From Verrucomicrobiota bacterium (GTDB lineage Bacteria; Verrucomicrobiota; Verrucomicrobiia; Opitutales; Opitutaceae), in assembly GCA_014584295.1 (NCBI GenBank), contig JACTNC010000034.1, positions 1 to 64,000 on the forward strand: DNA of 64,000 bases, in the 5' to 3' direction. Each line of letters starts with the position of its first letter. Within the stretch, counting starts at the first letter, position 1. The position numbers were made by a program, and so were the translations under genes. The notes below the pieces were generated by a model. It did no database searches. It was not told the DNA's origin and saw nothing but the letters and a program-made list of their open reading frames with translations. This document shows, one piece after another, positions 1 through 7,382 of this stretch.

Positions 1-115
1 ACTCTTGCAATAGCGTTTGCATCAGCTTCTTCAGCGCGTCGTCCTCAGTCAGCGCGCGCAGCAGGTCTTGTTTCGTCAGGTTGATTGGTTCATCGTTCCT
101 TTTCGGGCGGGTCAT
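1..115 (-). mobile_element. IS256-family transposase, N-terminal fragment (cut by window edge)
   Basis: The minus strand starts with an ATG at 113-115 and reads 38 codons (MTRPKRNDEPINLTKQDLL, then ALTEDDALKKLMQTLLQE) before the window ends. This is the usual opening of IS256/mutator-type transposases, where a short basic N-terminus leads into a helix ending in a LLQEVLEAEM-like motif. The DDE catalytic part would lie left of base 1, so I cannot say whether the element is intact. Its right end should fall in 116-349, which holds no gene. I could not pick a convincing terminal inverted repeat there. The element sits downstream of the xylanase stop, so it does not interrupt a gene visible here. 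Confidence 0.72.
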
Positions 116-349
116 GGTTTTCCTTCCTTCGGGTGGTTTTCGGTTGTTTCACCATACCACCTACCATGATCCGCCTTTTTGCTGAACTCTTCGGACACTA
201 CCAAGTGGACGCGATGAGAGGGGGACAGAAAGGATCAAATATCCGGCGCGACTCTGACTCCAGTCTGCCTTGAAGAGGAGTCACCTGGAGGAGGCATGTA
301 GGTCGCAGGAATGCCTTGGCGGTAGATCTCAAAAGCCGATACGCACGCT

Positions 350-2185
350 TCAATGCGGCAACGTTATCAACCAACGAGATTCGCTGTCGGGTCGAAGGGT
401 GAAGACCTTTTCCACGCTGCGGCCGTTGAGCGAGACGGTCACCCGGTACTCGCCGTGGAATCCTCGGATCGACAGGCGCCCGGCTGCGTCTGACTTTGAC
501 ATCAGGTCTGTGCGCCATTGGTGCAGAACAAGGTCCTTGTAGGCTTTGGCATTCGGTTTCTCGCTCCAATCCAACCGGTACATCGCTGCAGGCGGTTTCC
601 AATGCCTGCCCTCCCAAAACCCCCAGTGCTGCACGCCCACAACACTGGGATGGCTGTACGCAAGAATGAGGAAATCGCGCGTGAAATCCGCCTGGAGTTC
701 CTCGTCGCTGCTCGGGATATCGAATTCAGTGAATCGCACCGGGAGCCTGAATTCCTTCCAGTACCGATCCAGCGTCGCGAGGATGTTCGCTGGCGAACTG
801 GGACGGCTGCTGAAGTGGCCCTGCAAGCCGAGTCCGTCCAGCGGTGCACCGTGCCCGAGCAGGAAACGGATCGTGCATTCAAAGTGGGCCACGTGCTCCG
901 GATCGGTGGTGATGTCGTCGTTCGAAAAGTCGTTCAGGAAAAGCCTGGCGTGAGGCAATTCCTCCCGCGCTGTCTTGAACCAGGACACCATGATGTCGTC
1001 GCCAAAAAAATCCATCAGATCATGATTGGTGTAGGGCTCGTTGAGCACGTCCCATTCATCCAGCAGCCCCTTTGTCGCCCGCGTGATCGAACGGATGTGC
1101 GCGAGCACGATGCCAGGCAACTCCGCCTGACGCGGGGTACCGTAGAGATCCTGCACTGCCTTGGGAAAGTGTTTCTTCGCGGGCCACACCAGCACGTGAC
1201 CCCGGGTGTGAAAACCGCGGTCGCGCAGCCACTTCAACCCTCGCAGGGTCTGCTCTTGGGAAAAGGGACCGCCTCCCCTTTCCCAGGCAGGCCATTTGAG
1301 GTCATTCTCCGTGCTCGCTGCGTTAAAAAGCTCCTGAACTACCTGCCGGTAGCGGAGATTGTCGGGTGAATCGACGACGAGTCGCCACATCTCCAGCGAT
1401 GTACCCCAGCCAAAGGCTGATCGGGTTTGCTGGACGCGAATCGAGGCGTCCCCGACGGGCCTGCCTTCGCCGTCGCTGACCTGAATTCTGATGTCGCCCT
1501 TGCGAATGCGCTCGATACGATCCAACGCTTCCTGACGCCATGGCGCGCCCGGCTCGCGTCCTACGTAGGAAATACGTGTCCTCGGCAATGAGTCCAGTTC
1601 CAGCGAGCGCCCATAGTGGATGGCCGAGATGCCACCGATCTCCACGCTTTGATGTTTGAATCCGAATCTCAGATTGATCACTGCCTCGCGCGGAGCGAAA
1701 TCGTACAACCAAGCGAAGGGCACGAGTATTTCCTGCCATTCGCGAGTCAGGGGAAAATCTCCGTCATAGGACCCTTTTCCACGGACATCCCTGCTCTGGA
1801 TTGCCACCATCATGCGTCCCGCACCCGTCTCATCCGCAGTCTCACGCACCCGCGCAAAGAACCGGATCATGCTAACATCTCCCTTCTCGACCGCGATGGC
1901 ATTTCCGGCCCTCAGATTGACCTCCCATGGCTGAATCGTGTCAGCAAGGGTCTCGACCTGCCAGGCTCGATCAAAGCCCGGGCCCGTGACAGGGATCATC
2001 TGGAACTTTGCAACCTCTCCGGTAGTGCCGATGTGCGGTGAAAACGCCTTCAGCCCCTCGGTGGCCAGTAGGGCCCTACCCGGAGGCAGCGAGGTGGGCA
2101 CCAGGTCGGCGCCGGCACTCATTGCCACCAAGGCCAGTGCCGTCAGCACGAGGCAAGGAACACGTGGAGAGAAGCGAAGCATCAT
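350..2185 (-). CDS. Secreted GH10 endo-1,4-beta-xylanase with N-terminal carbohydrate-binding-like module (copy A)
   Basis: This 611-residue enzyme should cut the xylan backbone outside the cytoplasm. Residues 1-26 are a signal peptide. About 30-195 resemble a CBM4/9-like beta-sandwich (GGISAIHYG near its end), 230-265 are a short Ig-like strand set, and about 275-545 are the GH10 barrel. The acid/base is Glu383 in WDVLNEP and the nucleophile Glu487 in TEFD. The last 60 residues look like a small beta-domain (GFHGEYRVTV). The reading frame is open far upstream, into lacI, but the ATG-ATG at 2180-2185 directly precedes the signal peptide, so I start there. It lies 214 bp downstream of lacI on the same strand and is a close paralogue of the gene at 10299-12182. 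Confidence 0.93.
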   Translation of the reverse strand: MMLRFSPRVPCLVLTALALVAMSAGADLVPTSLPPGRALLATEGLKAFSPHIGTTGEVAKFQMIPVTGPGFDRAWQVETLADTIQPWEVNLRAGNAIAVEKGDVSMIRFFARVRETADETGAGRMMVAIQSRDVRGKGSYDGDFPLTREWQEILVPFAWLYDFAPREAVINLRFGFKHQSVEIGGISAIHYGRSLELDSLPRTRISYVGREPGAPWRQEALDRIERIRKGDIRIQVSDGEGRPVGDASIRVQQTRSAFGWGTSLEMWRLVVDSPDNLRYRQVVQELFNAASTENDLKWPAWERGGGPFSQEQTLRGLKWLRDRGFHTRGHVLVWPAKKHFPKAVQDLYGTPRQAELPGIVLAHIRSITRATKGLLDEWDVLNEPYTNHDLMDFFGDDIMVSWFKTAREELPHARLFLNDFSNDDITTDPEHVAHFECTIRFLLGHGAPLDGLGLQGHFSSRPSSPANILATLDRYWKEFRLPVRFTEFDIPSSDEELQADFTRDFLILAYSHPSVVGVQHWGFWEGRHWKPPAAMYRLDWSEKPNAKAYKDLVLHQWRTDLMSKSDAAGRLSIRGFHGEYRVTVSLNGRSVEKVFTLRPDSESRWLITLPH

Positions 2186-2344
2186 TGATGAGTTTGCGAT
2201 GGCAATGCCGGTCGGATCCCTTGTCGAGCCGCAAGCCAAGCGAACCGAAAACTCTTCATTCTCTTGTGTAGCTTGGTGGGCTGATCTGTCTGAGGGGCAA
2301 GGCGGATGCCCGCAGGTAATCCGTAGCCACACGTTGGCCTTCCT

Positions 2345-2375
2345 CCCCGAATTGCTCCGGAGGATCAATTCGGGG
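2345..2375 (-). terminator. Perfect 10-bp stem-loop between lacI and GH10 copy A
   Basis: The arms CCCCGAATTG (2345-2354) and CAATTCGGGG (2366-2375) are perfectly complementary around an 11-nt loop. The structure begins 25 bp past the lacI stop. There is no T-run after it on the minus strand, so it may be a transcript-end or processing hairpin rather than a classical intrinsic terminator. It could separate lacI expression from xylanase expression. Confidence 0.55.
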
Positions 2376-2399
2376 ATTTCGTGAAAACAAGCGCCCGCA

Positions 2400-3494
2400 T
2401 CATGCGTGCGCGGGCGTCGACTTTGGGGGACAGGTGGCGCCGTCGTGCCAGGTGCCTTCGACATAGGTGGTGGTCGGAATGGCCGGGACTCCGTACTTGT
2501 TGTGCTGAAGCTGGCCAGCCAGAATCTCCACGGCCAGTTCTCCAACGGTCGTATGATTCTGGCACACGCCCGCCACGGCGCCATCCGTGCGGTCCAGAAA
2601 CACATCGACAAAATTCACGTCGCCCGGAATGCGCAGATTCATCGCCTTCAGTGCCGGAAGGACGAAGGACGCCTTGCTGATGATCACCTCCGGACGGCAT
2701 CGCCGGTACCACTCGGCAAACGGCCCCAGTTCAACCACCACGTCCGAGGTGCTCTCATTCAGCCAGCGCGCGACCGGCGTCGCGGCGGGGAACAAGTGCG
2801 CGGCGATTCGTTCCCTCGGTTTCAACTGCTGCTGCTCGCACAGGTAGCCGGCAGTCCACATGTGATCGACCGCGTGGTCCCATCCGCGGTGCATGACCAT
2901 TCCGATGCGCCGGTACCCGGCAGCCATGACCTTCTGCATGGCCAGCCGCGCGATGTCGCACTGGTTGTTGGTGACATTGTGAAGGGCGGGCCGATGGGGG
3001 AAGTAGTCGATCTTGACGGCGCTGAAATTGGGCCAGTCGAATTCCAGCACATCGCCCATCTCGCGGCCATGGGAGGCGACAATGACGCCATTGATGCCGC
3101 GTGAATAGAGAATCTGTCCGAGCCGCTGCTGCGTCATGCCCGGCTCCCCCAGCCAGAAGTGTTCGACGGTGTAGCCGAGTTCCTTCGCCTTGCCGACGGC
3201 ACCCGCATAAAAGTCGGGATGGGCGGTTGTCGCCTTCCACCCCCACCGCGTCGTCCAATGCGTGACATAGGCCAGGGTCGGCACATTGCGGCGTTCGATG
3301 AGTCGTCCCCGATAGGCCACGAGCGCACGCAGCAGCGGATCCGGCGCATACCCCATTTTCTTTGCCAAGGATTGAATCCGCCGCCGCGTGGTCTCAGGGA
3401 GACGAGGGTGATTGCGCAGCGCGAGCGACACCGTGGTGATGTGTACGCCAGCTCGCTTCGCGACATCGGACAGGATGATACGACGTTCAGACAT
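2400..3494 (-). CDS. LacI-family transcriptional regulator
   Basis: This 364-residue protein has an N-terminal helix-turn-helix (ILSDVAKRAGVHITTVSLAL, residues 7-26) followed by the LacI hinge region (GYAPDP), and then a periplasmic-binding-protein-like sensor domain with motifs such as GINGVIVASHG. It is a DNA-binding repressor or activator that senses a sugar. It sits between the xylanase gene and the divergent GH3-transporter pair, so it most likely senses xylo-oligosaccharide or xylose and controls this locus; that target is inferred from position only. The start ATG at 3494 gives the expected short lead (MSERRI) before the HTH. Confidence 0.93.
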   Translation of the reverse strand: MSERRIILSDVAKRAGVHITTVSLALRNHPRLPETTRRRIQSLAKKMGYAPDPLLRALVAYRGRLIERRNVPTLAYVTHWTTRWGWKATTAHPDFYAGAVGKAKELGYTVEHFWLGEPGMTQQRLGQILYSRGINGVIVASHGREMGDVLEFDWPNFSAVKIDYFPHRPALHNVTNNQCDIARLAMQKVMAAGYRRIGMVMHRGWDHAVDHMWTAGYLCEQQQLKPRERIAAHLFPAATPVARWLNESTSDVVVELGPFAEWYRRCRPEVIISKASFVLPALKAMNLRIPGDVNFVDVFLDRTDGAVAGVCQNHTTVGELAVEILAGQLQHNKYGVPAIPTTTYVEGTWHDGATCPPKSTPAHA

Positions 3495-3664
3495 GCGCAG
3501 AGCGTAGCGTTCAGGTGTGCAAGCATCCCGGCAAGTCTATAGTTAGCGCGGATGGCACGTTGTATCGCGAGTCCTTTGTCGCGAAACAGAATCCCATCGG
3601 ATCCGCGAGCAGCCTTGTCCCCCATCCCTCTGGTCCTGGTTGATCTCCGCCACTCTGCCCTTCC
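3495..3664. promoter_or_regulatory. Divergent promoter region lacI / GH3
   Basis: This 170-bp gap must carry promoters for lacI (minus) and the GH3-symporter pair (plus). It contains two copies of the palindrome TCGCGA (3565-3570 and 3579-3584), 14 bp apart from start to start. That could be an operator for the adjacent LacI protein, but it differs from the classical centre-CG LacI operator and I see no second good copy elsewhere, so this is weak. Confidence 0.4.
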
Positions 3665-5800
3665 ATGACACCCTCCAATTCCACGGAGATTCCGCCTCGG
3701 TTCAGGAATCCCGACCTCCCACTGGAGCAGCGCATCGAGGATCTCCTGATGCGCCTGACCCTGCCGGAGAAGATCAACCAGCTCGTGCACGAGAACAATG
3801 CCGTGCCACGTCTGGGCATTCCCGCCTATAACTGGTGGAACGAGGCCTGCCATGGTGTCGGGCGGAATGGGCGCGCCACGGTTTTTCCACAGGTGATTGG
3901 CCTCGCCGCCACCTGGGATCGCGACCTCGTGTTTCGGATCGCCAGTGTCATTTCTGACGAGGCGCGAGCGAAACACCACGCGGCCTTCGCCGCGGGCCTT
4001 CATGGGCAATACCAGGGGCTCACCTTCTGGACGCCCAACATCAACATCTTTCGCGATCCCCGGTGGGGGCGCGGCCAGGAGTCCTTCGGTGAAGATCCCT
4101 TCCTGACTGGCGAGCTTGGTTCGGCGATGGTCCGCGGTCTCCAGGGAGAGCATCCAAAGTACCTGAAGACTGCGGCCTGTGCGAAACACTTTGCCGTGCA
4201 CAGCGGACCCGAACAGGCCCGCCATACGTTTGATGCGAAACCGTCGCTCAAGGATCTTTACGAAACCTACCTGCCTGCGTTTGAAAAACTCGTCAGGATG
4301 GGCGTCGAAGCGGTCATGGGTGCCTACAACCGCGTCCTAGGAGAGCCCGCCTGCGCAAGCAGGCTCCTGCTGGAGGAAATCTTGCGGAAGAATTGGGGAT
4401 TTCAGGGGCACGTTGTCAGCGACTGCGGAGCGATCGACGACTTCCACCAGCACCACAAGGTAACCGACAACGCCGCAGCATCCGCCGCACTCGCAGTGAG
4501 TCGCGGTTGCGATCTCAACTGCGGTTGCACCTACAACGATCTCAATGTCGCCATCCAGCAAGGTCTGGTCAGCGAGGAGGAGATCACGGTTTCGCTGCGA
4601 CGCCTGCTGGCGACGAAGTTCCGCCTTGGGATGTTCGATCCGCCGGATCGCGTGCCGTGGTCTCGCATGTCCACCGCTATCATCGACAGCGCCGCCCACC
4701 GGACCCTGGCGCGCGCATCTGCCGCCGCTTCGATCGTGCTTCTCAAGAACAACGGCGTTCTGCCCCTGCGACGCGATCATTCCAGTCTCTTGGTGACCGG
4801 CCCCACCGCCGCCAGTCTCACGGTGCTCCTCGGAAACTATTTCGGCGTGTCCTCCCGTCTGGTGACCATCGCCGAGGGTATCACCGGTCGCGTGGCCGAG
4901 GGCTGCCGCGTTGCTTATCGGACCGGCTGTCCGCTCGACGGTCCGATGGCTCCGGGGGTGAACTACACGTACTCTACCGCGGCGGACTGCGAAATCACCA
5001 TCGCCGTACTGGGACTCGATCCATCGCTCGAGGGCGAGGAAGGAGACGCCGTCGCTTCCGCAACCGGGGGTGATCGTGAAGTGATTGAGCTGCCCTCGGT
5101 GCAACTCGAATTTTTCCGTGAACTGCGCAGACATGCCCGAAAACTGATTGTCGTGCTCACGGGCGGCAGCGCCATCGCAGTGCCGGAAATTCACGACCAG
5201 GCGGATGCCGTGGTCCATGCATGGTATCCCGGATGCGAAGGCGGAGAAGCCGTGGCCGATATCCTCTTTGGGGACACCAATCCGTCTGGAAGACTCCCCC
5301 TGACGGTTCCCTATCGCACCACGGATCTTCCTCCCTTTGAAGATTACTCGATGGTGGGTCGTACCTATCGGTTTGCCACGAGGGAACCGCTCTATCCCTT
5401 CGGCTTCGGCCTCGGCTACTCTACGATCATCTACGGTCCCCTTGAGCTGGAAACCACACGCATCACGTCAGGGGAAGGGCTGAAAGTTGCGGCGAGTGTG
5501 CGGAACACATCGGATCGGGATGCCATCGAAGTCGTCCAGTGCTACCTCGCACCGCCACCCCGCCCAGGCGCCCCGCTCGCCACCCTCGTTGATTTTCGCA
5601 AGGTTGCAGTGCCTGCCCGGACGAGTGTTACGGTTGAGTTCCAGATTCCAGCGATAGCCTTCGAGCAGATTGGCGATGATGGGCAGCGGGAGTTCGCTCC
5701 AGGAAGCTATCGCGTAACGGTTGGACCGGCATCGCCCGGCGCGCGCGCCCAGGCCCTCGGTGCACCCGAAGCATCGACATCCTCCGTCCTGCTCGTTTGA
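3665..5800 (+). CDS. GH3 beta-xylosidase/beta-glucosidase, predicted intracellular
   Basis: This 711-residue GH3 enzyme removes single sugars from the non-reducing end of oligosaccharides. Domain order is the GH3 barrel (about 30-330), the alpha/beta sandwich (about 365-570) and a C-terminal fibronectin-III-like domain (about 600-700). The nucleophile is Asp253 in VVSDCGAIDD; the substrate-binding KH pair is Lys174-His175; the acid/base probably lies in the EGEEGD loop near 456. The motif FWTPNINIFRDPRWGRGQE is typical of the xylosidase-like branch. There is no signal peptide, unlike the neighbouring xylanases, so it should act on imported oligosaccharides. The following symporter gene starts 47 bp after the stop. 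Confidence 0.93.
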   Translation: MTPSNSTEIPPRFRNPDLPLEQRIEDLLMRLTLPEKINQLVHENNAVPRLGIPAYNWWNEACHGVGRNGRATVFPQVIGLAATWDRDLVFRIASVISDEARAKHHAAFAAGLHGQYQGLTFWTPNINIFRDPRWGRGQESFGEDPFLTGELGSAMVRGLQGEHPKYLKTAACAKHFAVHSGPEQARHTFDAKPSLKDLYETYLPAFEKLVRMGVEAVMGAYNRVLGEPACASRLLLEEILRKNWGFQGHVVSDCGAIDDFHQHHKVTDNAAASAALAVSRGCDLNCGCTYNDLNVAIQQGLVSEEEITVSLRRLLATKFRLGMFDPPDRVPWSRMSTAIIDSAAHRTLARASAAASIVLLKNNGVLPLRRDHSSLLVTGPTAASLTVLLGNYFGVSSRLVTIAEGITGRVAEGCRVAYRTGCPLDGPMAPGVNYTYSTAADCEITIAVLGLDPSLEGEEGDAVASATGGDREVIELPSVQLEFFRELRRHARKLIVVLTGGSAIAVPEIHDQADAVVHAWYPGCEGGEAVADILFGDTNPSGRLPLTVPYRTTDLPPFEDYSMVGRTYRFATREPLYPFGFGLGYSTIIYGPLELETTRITSGEGLKVAASVRNTSDRDAIEVVQCYLAPPPRPGAPLATLVDFRKVAVPARTSVTVEFQIPAIAFEQIGDDGQREFAPGSYRVTVGPASPGARAQALGAPEASTSSVLLV

Positions 5801-5847
5801 TCACAGCCACCCTTTCGGCAAGACGCATTTCGAGGCAAAACCCCTTC

Positions 5848-7350
5848 ATGAGCAGTACCCCTTCGCAGAAACTCTCCGTATGGGAAAAGGTCGGCTACAG
5901 CGCCGGCGATGCGGCCGCCAACTTCGTCTTCATGACGATGGTGCTTTTTCAGCTCAATTTCTACACGGACGTTTTTGGACTTTCCGCCAATGTGGCGGCT
6001 GCGATTCTCCTCTGGCCGCGGCTCTGGGATGCCGTCTTTGACCCGATCATGGGCGTCCTCGCTGATCGTACACGCACTCGCTGGGGCAGGTTTCGCCCCT
6101 GGATACTCTGGACCAGCGTGCCCTGGGCCGTAGTCATGGTGCTCGCCTACACGACACCGGAGGGATGGGGCATGGGCATGATGATCGCCTACGCCGGCAT
6201 CACCAATGTCGCCCTCATGACCCTGTACTCAATGAACAACATGCCCTACTCCGCGCTGGGCGGAGTCATGACCGGCGACCTCGACGAACGCACCCGACTG
6301 AATTCCTACCGCTTTGTTTCCGTCAACATTGCCCAGTTCATCGTGGGCGGATTCACGCTGCCGCTCGTCGCAAAATTCGCTCAGGGGCACGACCGACAGC
6401 ACGGATGGCAGGTGACCATGACCCTCTGGGCCGCGCTCTGCCTCGTGCTCTTTCTCGTGACATTTTTTTCGACCCGGGAACGCGTGCAGCCGGTTACAGA
6501 AATCAGAAGTACACCCCGGCAGGACTTTCGCGATCTGCTGCGGAATGGACCGTGGCTCGCCCTTGTCTGCTACACCCTCTTCCATTTCGCCCTGCTCGCC
6601 TACCGGGGCGGGGCGCTGTACAACTATTATCACCACTACGCCGACAAGACAGCGATGTTCGACTTCGTTGCGACACTCGGCCTCACGGACGACGCCGCAG
6701 CGCCGAAACAGGGGCTGCTCGAGTTTCTCGGTTATGTTGTTCACGGCGGACGCGACGCGGCCGCTCGGAGCAATGTTGCCGATGTCTTCAACAGCATCGT
6801 CAACATGCTTGGCACCGCAACGACCATTCTCGGCATCGCAGCTTCGGCGGGCTTGTCCGCGAGAGTTGGAAAGAAGAGCATCGCGCTCTTCGGATTCTCG
6901 CTGTCGGCGGCAAACGCCTTTCTCTTCTATCTGCTGCCTCCCACGGGTGTACAAGGCATGATTCTCCTTACCGTCACTGGCTCGCTTGTCTATGCGCCGA
7001 CCATCGCAGTCATGTGGGCCATGTATGCCGATGCCGCCGATTTCTCGGAATGGCAGACGGGGCGTCGCTTCACAGGCATGGTTTTTGCCACCATTGGATT
7101 CTCCCTGAAGACCGGTCTCGCACTGGGTTCAGCCATCTTTTTGTGGCTGATGGAAGGCGTGTGGAACTATGACACGCGCTCCCCAGGCACACCCGATGCC
7201 ATCGCCGGATACCATTTTTCCAGCAGCATCTCCGTGGGACTTCTCTTTCTTGGCTGCGTTATCTGCATCGCCCTGTGCGGTCTGAATCAGACCGTCGACC
7301 GGCGCATGGCCATGGAACTCGCAGCACGTCGCAACGCCGCTGCCACCTGA
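5848..7350 (+). CDS. GPH-family (MFS) sugar:cation symporter
   Basis: This 500-residue, roughly 12-helix membrane protein opens with KVGYSAGDAAANFVF and carries DPIMGVLADRTRTRWGRFRPW, the hallmark of the glycoside-pentoside-hexuronide symporters (XynB/XylP/MelB group). It should take up xylosides or xylo-oligosaccharides for the GH3 enzyme encoded just upstream. The frame is open back to a TTG at 5797 that overlaps the GH3 stop, but the ATG at 5848 is next to the conserved N-terminus and is preferred. A loop of about 50 residues in the middle (after YNYYHHYADK) is longer than in MelB and is worth noting. Confidence 0.92.
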   Translation: MSSTPSQKLSVWEKVGYSAGDAAANFVFMTMVLFQLNFYTDVFGLSANVAAAILLWPRLWDAVFDPIMGVLADRTRTRWGRFRPWILWTSVPWAVVMVLAYTTPEGWGMGMMIAYAGITNVALMTLYSMNNMPYSALGGVMTGDLDERTRLNSYRFVSVNIAQFIVGGFTLPLVAKFAQGHDRQHGWQVTMTLWAALCLVLFLVTFFSTRERVQPVTEIRSTPRQDFRDLLRNGPWLALVCYTLFHFALLAYRGGALYNYYHHYADKTAMFDFVATLGLTDDAAAPKQGLLEFLGYVVHGGRDAAARSNVADVFNSIVNMLGTATTILGIAASAGLSARVGKKSIALFGFSLSAANAFLFYLLPPTGVQGMILLTVTGSLVYAPTIAVMWAMYADAADFSEWQTGRRFTGMVFATIGFSLKTGLALGSAIFLWLMEGVWNYDTRSPGTPDAIAGYHFSSSISVGLLFLGCVICIALCGLNQTVDRRMAMELAARRNAAAT

Positions 7351-7382
7351 ACCCACGCGCGTTTCTCCACCTCTTTGGTGAT

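Noticed and set aside
2186-2611. N-terminal extension of the GH10 copy A frame into lacI
   Set aside because: The upstream frame has no domain, overlaps lacI, and the signal peptide starts at the ATG-ATG at 2180-2185.
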